Origin: Oreohelix idahoensis
Lineage: Eukaryota > Mollusca > Gastropoda > Stylommatophora > Oreohelicidae
Direction: 5' to 3'
Assembly (NCBI GenBank): GCA_024509875.1
Contig: JAMPIV010019857.1
Coordinates: 372,001-436,000 of the forward strand
DNA length: 64,000 nt
Part shown: positions 1 to 42,654 of the stretch, piece by piece
Layout of the letters: every line of letters starts with the position of its first letter
Position numbering within the stretch: position 1 is the first letter of the stretch
Notes under the pieces: model-generated
The model's input: only the letters and a program-made list of their open reading frames with translations
Database searches by the model: none
What the model was told of the DNA's origin: nothing
Translations under genes and position numbers: made by a program

Positions 1-110
1 AATTAACTGTTACAGTCTTAAAGAGTTTTGAGAAGAGTCCAGCTGATGTTATTGGACAGATGTTATGTTATGTCAAATATTCACCATCAATTTAATTGGT
101 GGCATATCAT

Positions 111-116
111 TTTATT
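111..116 (-). promoter_or_regulatory. Candidate PGM1 polyadenylation signal
   Basis: AATAAA on the minus strand about 41 nt after the PGM1 stop codon. Cleavage would be expected near 85-100. A short 3' UTR is plausible, but other signals may lie outside the window. Confidence 0.5.
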
Positions 117-156
117 TCACAGCTGTTAAAGCATGATTTGCAAAGTTCAAGGTAGC

Positions 157-31443
<31,287 letters not shown>

Positions 31444-31916
31444 GGCCCCAGCCTCACATAACCCTCGGGTCGTATCTAGTCCAGGATGCAAACCTTCTTT
31501 ATTTCTGTAAAAATCAAGACAGTACAATACATATTGTAAGCATGTTCGGTAGTGTGGGTTACACCGGTTCTGGCCGTCCCATAGGACGGCAACTCGGCTT
31601 ATGTACAAACTACCTTGAACTTTCACAACCTTTGCCTTTATACACATTCCGGTGCATTGTGCGCACGTCATGCAGAAAATTCTATGCTTAATTATACGAT
31701 AGAAGAAGCGAGTACCGTATTTGGATATCATGTGTAGATAAAATAATATTACATAACAGATACCGGTCCTGGGACCAAGCTGTCACATTAAGCTACGAAA
31801 GAGGATCAGGCATGTGTCCGGCAACCCCATCCTGTACAAACTTATGGACACCCCACCCAGCGAAAATGAAAAGATCACTCAACACAATTAGTACATAGTC
31901 AAGCATTCTACCATCA

Positions 31917-32075
31917 TCATTATCTTCCTTTGCGCGCCTTACGGAGTATGCAAGCCACCACTGCCGCTGGACCCCTTCAGGAAGCCTGCACTAAGCAGTA
32001 CCATGCTCTTGCAGCGGTAGTTTCTGTGGCAATTCGTTTTAAATGACTACCAGCTTATGCACAACTAGAACCAGC
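31917..32075 (-). repeat. D-1 fragment
   Basis: CAGGAAGCCTGCACTAAGCA, CATGCTCTTGCAGCGG and AGTTTCTGTGGCAATTC match the reverse D-1 at 57540-57600. Confidence 0.6.
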
Positions 32076-32084
32076 CTTAGGCCA

Positions 32085-32242
32085 TTTTAGGGACCCCAAG
32101 ATGCAGCAATAGTGAATGCAGTCAGCGACTCATAGCTTGACTGCCTGCGTCAGGACCAGCGAACCAGAGCTGGTCAAGACCGTGCTCCACCTCCACGTGG
32201 TGGTCCTGGCAAACCCGGTCCTTAAAAAATGCCGTGCAGAAT
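32085..32242 (-). repeat. D-2 fragment
   Basis: GCAGTCAGCGACTCATAGCT, CCAGCGAACCAGAGCTGGTC, TGGTGGTCCTGGCAAACCCG. An internal section relative to 26728-27035 is deleted. Confidence 0.7.
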
Positions 32243-32760
32243 AAATTAAATATTATATATATATATCAACAGATATCACAGCTTCTGAACATCCTTCAGG
32301 AGGGGTTGTATTGGAAGATCCTTGTCAAGGTCATTCGTTGAGATGACATTGATAATAATTATATGTTTGGACGTGCATCCTAATATAACCGAGGGGCCCT
32401 GTTTATGGGTTGAACGTGAAGCGCCTCAGCAAAATTGTATTGCGAAAAAAATGTGACATTGATGAATGTTACATAATTCCTTCTTAGACTTCATTTTCCT
32501 TTTGAAGAGAGAGAAGGGGGGGGGGGGGGAGATAGATATACAGACAGATGGGTAGTACGAACGATCGAACGAACTTTATTTTCAAAGGGTTGAGAATTGG
32601 GCACGCAGGCCCGTCTGACATTCTGCCCTTCCTTTCTCTCGTCTTTTATACTGATTTCATTTATTCTCACATGCATTTTTACCCATCAATGTAAAGGAAT
32701 TCAACGTTGTAAAGGTAAAATAATAGCGCACTCACATTCACAGTATCTAATTATAAACAT

Positions 32761-33031
32761 CGGGAGCCGCGCTGGTGTAATGGCTTCGGCGTTGTACTGG
32801 CGACCAGGTGTTCATGGTTCAAACCGGGGCGTCAGCGTTTGAAGAAATGTTTACGGCCGGAAATTTGACTGAATAGCCTGAACGGCTCCTGTGATAAACC
32901 CTCTGTGGATGGGAAGGAGCGAAGCTCCTGACCGGGTTGGAAGGAAAGTCCTCAGGTTCCACAGCCTCGCAATGACATGTCATTGGGCCGAAGGGCTGAA
33001 AGCCCAAGTGCCGCTGGTTAAGGAAAAAAAA
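32761..33031 (+). repeat. tRNA-headed SINE, family S-4
   Basis: Flanked by a 12-bp perfect duplication AATTATAAACAT (32749-32760 and 33032-33043). A-box-like GGTGTAATGGCTT, B-box GGTTCAAACCGGG, a GC-rich body with GGAAGGAGCGAAGCTCCTG and GGGCCGAAGGGCTGAAAGCC hairpins, and an A-rich tail. Confidence 0.85.
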
Positions 33032-33043
33032 AATTATAAACAT

Positions 33044-34900
33044 GAAATAAAATATGTTGACAAGTACAAACTAAGTATCACCATGAAATAAAATATGTTG
33101 AAAAGTACAAACATCATCATTAAACCTACATTCGATATTATATCATTTGTTCGGAAAAATAGTCACATTAGGAGGGCAGATAATCAGAACTCATAAAGTA
33201 TTCGAAAAGTCTACGATTGTATGAATAGGGACTGAGGTTGTTATGTTTTAGATAATGTGGTGTCGTGGGAGGCGAGTAATTCTGCATTTAAATTCTTAAA
33301 ACTTATTGCCGATATTTTGTCGATAAATTTCTCAAGGCATGAGAAAGCAGTCGGTTGTCTAAACCCATTGTCCACAATAGACAGCGCTCTGCGTAAGCCC
33401 TGGGAAAGCCACAAATTTCGCATGGAATGTTTTCACAACAAGGAGACATTAGGTCAACAGACTAACGAGGTAGTCGCCAATACGACTCGGTTGTGTTTAC
33501 ACAAGGGCAGTAATACACAAGTATTATTTTGCCGAGTAACAGAGCATAATGGACGACCAGAGACAGCTATTAAACGCTGCACAGACACCAGACGGACAGG
33601 AGACGGATTGTCTGGGTGAGGCAAAACACGAATGCGATCATAGCAAAATATTATAGAAGCTTTACAGAGTAATGGGGACTGGTTGTCTGACTGAAGTAAA
33701 GACGAACGAAACTTCACATGACATCAGAAGCGAACACGGGAAATCGCCAGCGGCCACTCGGACACGATAAAACCCAACGAAATTGGTCTCTCAGCAGTGC
33801 TAAGAGAAAGCATTCTGCCAGACCGACTTGTTTCTATATTTCACGAGGAAGAGTCAGGACATGAAGTCAGTGATTTCTTTATATGGAAACCAAGTGGTAG
33901 AGACAGGGGACCTTTGAGATAACTCAGCCTTCGTCTTACTACCCTGTCTGGCGCAAATCACGGGACAAGCTAATGAGTAGGGCCAACCAGATATACTGCG
34001 ACGACACGTATCTCACAGATATTTAACGGCAACAAACCTACCAACAAACAACGGGGGTTTTAGAAAGGAATTTGCCAGGCGGCGAAGGATACTTTCTATC
34101 ATCAACCACCCACACAGAAAAGTAAGCAGAAAATACCTAGAATAATGGATGCATTACTAAGAGCTGTCTACGTGAATTATTGATCAGAAGTAGCAGTAGC
34201 CTACGGACGATTGTCATTACAACAAGTGCCTTTGAGAAATCTTGATCAGAAGTTGCAGGAGCAGACGGACGATCTTGTAAACCCAGTGCCTACGAAAAGT
34301 ATTGAGATCCTAAATTACCTGCGGTAATGGACAGACTCGCCGAGTAACACTGATGCGCCAACATATACAAATATATAACATATTCATATCATCACCACAT
34401 GAGAACCATATCATCGCCACAAAAGGCCATCTGCATACCAGACGAAGTCTCCACCGCTTAGCACTGCGTTCAACACAACCTATGAATAAGCCACCGTAGC
34501 CGCTCGTGGCATTGTCAGCACTCGCATTGTGAAGAACAAAAGAACAGGCCACCGACCCTGACGGAAATTGAGTGGACCGTCCAGTGTTATTGAATGCAGA
34601 CAAAGACTTGTCCCTTGTATACAAATACCCAGAGTTTTAGTGACAGTCCGTCAGAGACCAATAAACAAGATATCCTTTGTGTTAGTGTTAGGGTTAGATT
34701 AAATTCATCATCACATAGTATAGACTTAAGATTAGGTTGTGTATTTTTGCATTAACTATTATCTTCTTTTCCAGATATAGTTAATGTTAGTTCTATTTGC
34801 ATTTGTATTATTGTAATTGGATGTTGTGTTACCTTTAAGTAATTCAATAAATGTTGTAGTTGTGTTTGCATTACCAACACACGTTAATTATATATATATA
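33044..34900. other. Intergenic sequence, unassigned
   Basis: A 30-bp phrase CATGAAATAAAATATGTTGA occurs twice near 33041 and 33081. A ~65-bp imperfect direct repeat (GATCAGAAGTAGCAG / GATCAGAAGTTGCAG) lies at 34170-34300. The composition is higher in GC than its surroundings. It could be an unrecognised LTR or Penelope-like element, but no motif supports that. Confidence 0.4.
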
Positions 34901-35204
34901 TATAGAGATAAGGAAAGAAAGTGTGCGAGAGAGACATACAGTTCTTCCTTTCTTCCTCTTCTGTTCACTCTGTGTAATAGAGGAGGTGGGGGCTCGCATT
35001 ATAATAGAGAGGGGGGATAGAGTGGTAGGAGTGACAGTGTCACGAGATCCAGAATCACTGAGACTATCTGCTGGGAACTATCCCCAAGTCTTAAATTCAC
35101 CTTCTCCCACTCCTGCTGCCTACCTTCAACCGGTTGCCAGGCAAATCTGAGCCATTGACAACGCCGGCACCACAACGAGAACTCTCTTTGGTTAACCTTC
35201 GGGT

Positions 35205-35740
35205 TCACCCTGTGACATGTGGAAGATAGTTCCAAAGATGAGCAGCAGAGTAAGCTAAGCTTTTCTTGAATAAGTCAAGCCTAGGCTTTGGTACTTGTAT
35301 TTTGTTAAAGCATTGACTGCGTCTTTCATTGTATTTGAACATTTGCCACAGATGTTTTGGAGCATTCTGTGACAGGATTTTGTGAACAAATTTAGCTTTG
35401 TTGAACAGAAAGCGCTTTCTTAGAGGCAGTATTTTGAGATCTTTATATAGATCTACACACTGTGTTTGGCAGTTATCAGAAACTAAACGCACTGCACGCT
35501 TTTGTAGTGAATGGAGTCTTTTTGTGTTGGACATAGAACAACCATCCCAGATTGTGGGGCAATAGTCAAGGTTTGTTTGTATGTGAGATTTATAGAACAA
35601 TTTTCGTGCATCTTCATCTAGGAAATGTTTGATTTTAGCTAACTGGTAAACTTTCTGTACCGTTTGCTTGGTCAGTGCATGTGCATGTGAGTTCCAATTT
35701 AGATGCTGGTCAACGACTATTCCTAGAGTTTTATGTTCAT
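35205..35740 (-). repeat. LINE C-terminal fragment (CR1/L2-like)
   Basis: Readable for about 130 codons: FYKSHIQTNLDYCPTIWDGC, LHSLQKRAVRLVSD, LYKDLKILPLRKRF, then LDLFKKSLAYSAAHLWNYLP. These blocks are typical of the post-polymerase part of CR1/L2/Rex-type LINEs. More of it (HKTLGIVVDQ-type) is at 35740-35600. Confidence 0.75.
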
Positions 35741-35761
35741 TAACGTAATAGACAAACAGAC

Positions 35762-36110
<349 letters not shown>

Positions 36111-36253
36111 AGTTCACATGCTGGTGGAAGAAATAGAAGCGCTGAAGTCATTTCTTCCTACGTCATATCTTGGAAAGTCTTGGGAAATTCTGAAAGTCCT
36201 TGCGAGAACTACTGAGAGATCTACTGCATTTCCAAATTTGTATTGTTCTACGC

Positions 36254-36555
36254 CACGGGTCGGCAACCAGTCGATCACGTTCTACTGGTAATCCCAGTGG
36301 ATGACTTGGTAGATCTTTAGGTGACTGCGCGGGTAGGTGGGAGAAAGACTTGTTAAACTAAAGAAATTTCGGACTAGAAACCTTTCGTCGACATTTAAAA
36401 TTGTGGTGTCCCCGGGATTAAAGGGAGCAACGATACTTTTTTTCCGCATTCCCAATAAAAACTCTCCAGCTGGCTACTCAAATATATTCGGGAACTACAT
36501 GAGATAGGAACGCAATCTTTTCTTTGTAAGGTTCATCATCTCTTCTCCCCCCCCC

Positions 36556-36591
<36 letters not shown>

Positions 36592-36649
36592 ACCCCCACC
36601 GCCCCCCCCCCCCCCCCCCCCCCCCCCCCACCCCCCAAACACCCACCCC

Positions 36650-36683
<34 letters not shown>

Positions 36684-36805
36684 ACCCCCCCCCCCCCCCC
36701 CCCCCCCCCGCCTAAAAATGTCACACATAGACACACGCGGAAGATTATTAGAGGGCGCAGTGTTACTAAAGTAGACCCCAAAAGCTCCTCGTTTGCCGAC
36801 CCCTG
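36254..36805. mobile_element. hAT element h-1 with poly-C interior
   Basis: Ends CACGGGTCGGCAACC and GTTTGCCGACCCCTG, and an imperfect 8-bp duplication TTCTACGC / CTCTAAGC. The left ~290 bp match the right half of 5456-6316 in reverse. Interior 36546-36710 is nearly pure C with A interruptions. Confidence 0.82.
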
Positions 36806-36813
36806 CTCTAAGC

Positions 36814-37440
36814 ACATTTTTTTATAATTCCAGTCACAGTGGTATCAGGGAAAGGAACTTTTTCCCAAATCAAAATTAATGAAATCTTATGGAATGCCAA
36901 ACATGCGCCAATATAGACTCAACCATCTGGCAATACTATCCATTGACTGTGATGAAGCAAACAATTTGTACTTCGATTACATTTTGAAAGACTTTCTGGA
37001 GCAGAAATCAAGAAATATATTTTTTTTATAAGTATAGTTTTATGGTAACACGTATTATGTCAAAATGTAGCAAATAAATATAAACATTTCATTTCCCAGC
37101 GCAGGCGGAAAAACCAACAAGAGGCTGACACTTGGAGTCTTGATCCGAGTGGGTCCGCATTTCTCATTATTACTCTACTGCTCAGTAAAAACAAATTATT
37201 ATTTTTTTTTAAAACTAAAAACATCTAGAATATTTCTACAGCATTCTTGAGTATGTATGAATTGCTTGCTTCGAATCACTTTTTCATATTTGTTTGCTTC
37301 TTATGTTTTTTTAAATTATTTTATTTAAGCCTGTTAAGGGCGAGGTTGCCGCCCCCATGCTCAATCCTGCTTAGTCGCTTTCTACGAACCGCCTGGAAGA
37401 CTACAGTGTTGCTGTTCTTTGCTTCCTCTTCGGGCCCCGT
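36814..37440. other. Intergenic, mostly unassigned
   Basis: A+T-rich sequence; a D-1-like piece (GTTAAGGGCGAGGTTGCCGC, CTTAGTCGCTTTC) at 37330-37430. No gene seen. Confidence 0.45.
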
Positions 37441-37444
37441 TAAC

Positions 37445-37690
37445 ACACCAGCGAAATACCAGTGGAACAAGAAGTGAGAAGACTACCCTATAGTGGATAT
37501 GACACATATTGAGAAAACGTGTTGACAGCATTACAAGGCAGTACTTGTTCTGGAATCTCCTCGATAAGAGAAATAGAGGGAAACCACACACACACGCGCG
37601 CGCGCACGCACGCGCGCGCACACACACAGACAGAAGAAAATTTGACATAGATATGAAGGGCATTTTGAAAAAGGCATGGAAAGAGCTTAA
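37445..37690 (+). repeat. LINE tail, family L-a, with (CA/CG)n insertion
   Basis: MRKRVDSITRQYLFWNLLDK is readable, then an alternating CACACGCGCGCGCACG tract (37585-37628) interrupts, then GACATAGATATGAAGGGCAT. Confidence 0.7.
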
Positions 37691-37714
37691 ATGAAAAAAA
37701 AAAACCACGACGTA

Positions 37715-38015
37715 GGCTTGGAATTCATAACTGGCGACGCTGGAGTTGGGTTGCCCACGTCCTCAGAAGAGCCCCCTATGCCATCACAAGAGCAGCTATG
37801 CTATGGACCCCTGAAGGAAAGCGAAGGAGAGGCCGTTCAAAAACAACATGGCGGAGACCTGTGGAGGCCGAGATGCAAAGAATGAACCACAGCTGGGGCA
37901 CTGCACGAAAGATGGCCGCCGACCGAGTGAAGTGAAAGCAGTTTATGCTACCCTACAAGACGCCATCAGGCGTGATAGCCACTGACTGCTTTGACAGTAG
38001 GTAGCTAAGGATGAA
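37715..38015 (+). repeat. LINE tail, family L-b
   Basis: CTATGGACCCCTGAAGGAAA, TGGAGGCCGAGATGCAAAGA, CTACCCTACAAGACGCCATC. About 80% similar by eye to 50380-50640 but with frameshifts and the GRPKITWRR region altered. Confidence 0.75.
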
Positions 38016-38164
38016 AGAAGAAGTAGGCTTGGCATGTATTTGTTGAAGACTTGGTCTGAAAGATAATTATGAAAATGACGAGGGTGATGCTCAAGTATAC
38101 CATGGGCGGCGTTTTTAATACTGAAGTTCAATGCTATTTTATTGCACTTCTAATTTTTTATTTC

Positions 38165-38405
38165 ATAGCCCCGTGTAGTGCTCGAGGGTCTCTGAGGGAA
38201 CAAAGAAGAAATGGGCTGCTGCTCTATCGTGCATTTTATAAGAAGCGACTAATATGAGATTATGCATGGGGCTGGTAACCTCACCGTGTAAAACAAATTG
38301 ATATATAAATCACGTCTGCAAGGTTACATGAATGCTTTAGTACAGGCTTCCTTAATTAAGGGAGACCAGCTACAGCGGTGGCTCCCTAATGAGTTTAAAA
38401 GGGAA
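38165..38405 (+). repeat. Dispersed repeat D-1
   Basis: GACTAATATGAGATTATGCA, TGGGGCTGGTAACCTCACCG, AGGGAGACCAGCTACAGCGG. A single-unit copy of the segment expanded at 24590-25340. Confidence 0.7.
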
Positions 38406-38534
38406 ATAAAAGATCTAATTTCACAAACACGAAAGATATGAACAGTATATTGGAACAGCAAATGAAATTCATGGAACATATTCGCAGTGGGGAACATCTT
38501 ATGTCTTGTATTAAGTTGAAGGAAGAGAAATGTA

Positions 38535-39190
38535 TATCACAACTTACGCCAATCCTGGCTCATAGACATTTTGCTCAGATGAATAAAAGAGACTTGAATC
38601 GGCCTCTTACACGCGTCTGGGGTGTCGTTAATTTATTAAGTTCCCTCTCTGACTTCGTGTGTGGTCCTTCAGTTTCACCAGTCCCGGTTTCCTTATTTAA
38701 AATGCTAGAGATTTCCTGGGCTATATTGTAACTCCGGATAAATACTCCAATAAAAGGTGTCCGGTATGTTAAGAAGGAATTCTGAATTCTAATTCTTCAC
38801 TGTAGCAAGGTCTGGTATCTTGGCGAGCTATTTCTTAAGTGATATAGCATGAGAAAATGGTCAGATTATATTCACTGCTTTCCCACGCCTTTGTTATGCG
38901 CGCCTCAGAGGGTCAGCCAATCTGATTTGAATATGTTGCATGACTCAGCTAATGCAAAATTTCAAACATTACTTTTCTGAAAATGGGTTGTACACATCCG
39001 CTTGCCCTTGGGTACAAACTTACGAACATGTCGGTAAACTCATATAACAACGTGTTCCCAATGTAACAATCACTACTTTTATCAGGAAGTAATCTCTTAT
39101 CTGTGTCTGTCCATCAGTTGACTCCCCGTATTCCAAGCTTTGGTGATGAGCGCACCCGTGTCTTATCAGTCTTATCAGTGATTAAGCACT
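38535..39190 (-). repeat. Solo LTR fragment
   Basis: Aligns by eye with the LTR at 16909-17560 (CTTACGCCAATCCTGGCTCA, CAGTCCCGGTTTCCTTATTT, AAGTAATCTCTTATCTGT), with no internal retroelement sequence beside it. Confidence 0.65.
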
Positions 39191-39934
39191 GCGCTGAGGC
39201 GATTTACGTGTTTTCCTTCCGAAATCTATGTTTTTTTCCTAGCGAAATTATATTCTGTTTATATTCTGTACTTTTATTGCAGAATACCACAATGAGTATA
39301 CTTCGTTCTTTCACGAAAACCACCTTGGTGAATGAACGGCAGGTATGTTTCCACATAATGCTATTACTTCATGCAAAGCAGCAAAGCGTACCAAAACATC
39401 CTTCATTGTTCAAGAGGGTTGAGCTTTGTAACATCGCATTGACACACGTACAGTTTGCCGCAAGAAGTGATTTTCTGTAATTATTGCTGAAAGTGTATAT
39501 ATACTGGTCTGCCGGATGTGGGCTGCTGTCGTAAGTCGTTTTGATGAAGAATAATACAGTCTTGTGGTTTATTTTTTTAAGGCAATGCCTATGTTTTTCT
39601 AAAAAATTGGAGTGGCAACATTGCTTGTAACCTAATTCTCCTTGACGACTGTGTAAAGAGCTATGCTAACATCGCTGTTACATTGATGTTGGAATATTAG
39701 TGCATGCCATCCTTGACTCTTTTGATAATAGTTCTAACGTCTAGCACTCGCATTACCCGAGAAACTCAATGGGCCCGTGTCTGTAAGTTGCAAACTCAAA
39801 CGCAATGCAGAGCTAACGTCAATTATAGGCCTACATGTCTAAGATGATATTGAAGAGAATATTACAGCTTTTAGAGGCTAAATTATAATTAGCTTTTCAA
39901 TTTTTATTTACAATGAAACCTGTTTACTCCTAAT

Positions 39935-40082
39935 CAGGGGCAGACTGAACGGTCGGGCACTGCCCGAGCGTCCACAGTAGTAGGGGCCCCACTCCTTAGC
40001 CTCCATCTAGCTTAATCAGCTGTCAATCAAACAATCATTTTTTTTTTGCCTGGGGTCTCAGAATACTGTCAGGCCGCCCCTG
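39935..40082. mobile_element. 148-bp hAT-type MITE
   Basis: Inverted ends CAGGGGCAGACTGA and CAGGGGCGGCCTGA; imperfect 8-bp duplication CTCCTAAT / CTCCCAAC. Contains GGGCACTGCCCGAGCG. An ~70-bp host sequence (CGTAAGTTGCGAACTCAAAA-type) is repeated on both sides (39779-39848, 40128-40194). Confidence 0.75.
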
Positions 40083-40199
40083 CTCCCAACAATAAAGAAA
40101 CTTGGGCAATGGTACAGACAGGACATAAGTCCCCGTAAGTTGCGAACTCAAAAGCAGCGCAGAGCTATTGTCAATCATACATGTCTAAGATGACACAGA

Positions 40200-41505
40200 A
40201 GAAGAAACTACGGCGATGGTATAGGGCATCGCTTGCTCTTTCATTACTGACTTAGGACCCGTGCCTTATAGTGAAGTGTGGTTCAAATACGACAGAAAGT
40301 AACACAATAATTAAGAGAGATAATAATCAATCTTTTCGACTGAAGCCGATGGACTTGAACTCGAATTTTTTTTTATATTTTATTAGCGACTCGACTCACT
40401 TGGGACTTGCTAGTTTTTGTGAAGCAACTACCTTGTCCTTTTTCATAATGTACTCATACGGTACCGAAAATTGAAAATGGTTTTGTTTAAATCGATGAAA
40501 TATATGCCAACAGGGTTTGACCAATGAAAACTGTCAGTAATTAAAATACTAAAAATAGATTGTACTATTTTTCATTATTATTTATAGTGACTGGTGTGAT
40601 TGCTCGAATTACAGCGATTGTGACTTTAACAGTTTTCAGATCAAAAATAAGACTCGACTTGCAAGCTACTGCCTTGCGACTTGTATAAGGAAGCACTCAT
40701 GGAATGGGACCCAGAATTATAACAGCAACGTTCAAAACGGCTAAAAATAAGATAAAGTTACACATTATCCAATGTTATTCCCCAACCAGTGACCAAAAAA
40801 AAAAAAAAAAAAAGAATCCGTAAAGAAGAATTTTACAACGGACTACAAAATATTATGGATAAAAATTAGATAAAAAGAAATCACAATTTTGACGGATGAC
40901 CTAAATGCTAAGATATGAACCAATATAACGGCTTTAAAGAAATCATGGGCAAACGCGGGCTAGGAACCATGAATGAAAATGGGCAACTATTAACAAACAT
41001 CCATACTTCAAATCAGCTGGCTATAGATGAAGCATGTTTCCACACAAAAAGAACACATAAAGCAACATGGACAAGGTTGCCACTCAAGTTCTTGAGATAA
41101 ACCCAGATTTTCTTCTTTAAAAAAAGCCAGAAATACTCAGATTATTTTATGCCTCAAATACACGGGATAGACGATGCTTACACAATCTTTTAGTGCAACT
41201 TTAGCACAAATAAGCTGTGTGCTACCAATTTTTATTTCTTTCTTCATTTTTATTTTATTTTTTTATTACCAAAAATTCACAGTTATATAAAAATTATTTT
41301 ATTAACACCTCAATATATGAACTCTTGAAAATGAGATATTTTAACAGTAACATACTTACAGTACGGTAGTTACATTAACTAAATGTTCCTCAAATAAAAA
41401 TAAAATGTTAGTTGTAACTTGTTACTGTGGAAAATTGTCACTTGTCAGCGACTCGGCATCCATGTCGACAACTTCTCCGTCGTCAAGATCATATGCATGA
41501 ATTCT
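40200..41505. other. Intergenic sequence, no feature seen
   Basis: A+T rich; a short degraded stretch at 40910-41100 (NGQLLTNIHTSNQLAIDEA, KATW) resembles a LINE endonuclease segment but is too weak to call. Confidence 0.4.
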
Positions 41506-41509
41506 TGAC

Positions 41510-41722
41510 ACATAAGGAAGGGAAACCCGAGGCCTGTAAACAGTAAATTAATATTAGACAAACATAAAGGTATGTTTTCAGGCGCTCGTAAGAAATAAAG
41601 AAGTAGAACACCAGACAACAGAAAAACAACAGACGCGAGTGGCTTACCCAGGGTTCGAACCCCGCACCTTCCGTACGACAACACCACCTAGCCATACAAG
41701 CGAATCACACTATCCTCCCGGC
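41510..41722 (-). repeat. tRNA-headed SINE, family S-2
   Basis: Minus strand: A-box-like TATGGCTAGGTGGTG, B-box GGTTCGAACCCTGG, then a body with TGTTGTTTTTCTGTTGTCTG and GGGTTTCCCTTCCTTATGTG. Two more copies at 49101-49330 and 49545-49805. Confidence 0.82.
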
Positions 41723-41723
41723 C

Positions 41724-42035
41724 ATGAATTCTTCTTCGTTCGTCCTGAAAAGGACGTTGGTTGCGTTGTGTCTGTTTACACCGGAGCTGCGATATCTGCG
41801 CCTTTCGACCGACACATCCGACTTCTGCACGACATTTGTGGGGACCGGGTTTGCCTTCCCTCTTCGATCCCTACTCTCTCAGCCAGACTGCAGTGATGCA
41901 GCCTGTTTCCAGGACCACCACATGGAGGTGGAGTAGGGTCTTGGACAGCTCTGGTTCGCTGACCCTGACGCAAGCAGTCAAGCTATGGGTCGCTGACTGC
42001 ATTCTCTATTGCTGCATCTTTGGGTCCCATATGCA
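41724..42035 (+). repeat. Dispersed repeat D-2
   Basis: Starts at TTCTTCTTCGTTCGTCCTGA-like sequence directly after the S-2 head and ends TTGCTGCATCTTTGGGTCCC. Reverse-oriented relative to 26728-27035. Its right end truncates the hAT-like reading frame. Confidence 0.8.
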
Positions 42036-42084
42036 TGAATTGACAACGTGGAATCTTGATTGTAGAGTTTCAAAATCATTGCAT

Positions 42085-42532
42085 ATCTCTGCCGACAACG
42101 TCCTCCACGCACATCTTCGACCACGCTTTTACTAGGATTAAACTTATGACAATCTCCATCTTTGGCAACTGCTTGCTTGGCTAGTATTCGATTGGAAACT
42201 GTTTCACAGAAAAGCTTGTTGGTTTGTTCAGTTTTAACTAAGTTAACCTTCGAAAACACTCTTTCGACGCATGTTGAGAAGTGAGGTAGTGCCATAAGCG
42301 CGCACATGAGGTCAGCCAAAACATCAAATTTGTTCTGGTTATTAGCATTTGTTACTTGTTGCAGTCCTAGCCAGAATGCGGGCTGATCCTCATCCACCAG
42401 ATGGCCAAGATCTTTTCGGTACGATGCCAGTTCTCGCCATTGGTCAGACAGACGATCAAGGCTCTCTTCTGAAACAACTGTTGGGAACTGCGCTGATAAC
42501 ACTGGACAACAGCCAAAATGTATCCGAGACAA
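42085..42532 (-). pseudogene. hAT-transposase-like gene, C-terminal part
   Basis: Reads FPTVVSEESLDRLSDQW, then LADLMCALMALPHFSTCVER, VFSKVNLVKTEQTNK and NRILAKQAVAKDG. This is the hAT dimerisation region (ALP-S---ER-FS). It continues the frame broken off at 46489, with 3.9 kb between holding element A, a SINE and (TA)n. It could be a split by insertion or an intron; I favour insertion or decay, because the rest also carries lesions. Confidence 0.75.
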
Positions 42533-42654
42533 AAGTAGGTATTTTAAACAAATTTGGACATGCTGATCACGAATATGAACTTAAAAATCGCGAATTAGCT
42601 CTAGGGTTTTCAAGATCCGGGGGGAAGAGGGGGAAAAGGGGGGGGGGGGGGTTA

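Noticed and set aside
31444..31731. N-terminal extension of PGM1 in the same open frame
   Set aside because: Animal PGM1 proteins start at the chosen Met; the extension shows no conserved residues and contains a likely splice acceptor.
36495..36817. Glycine-rich open frames
   Set aside because: Reverse translation of poly-C in a hAT element.
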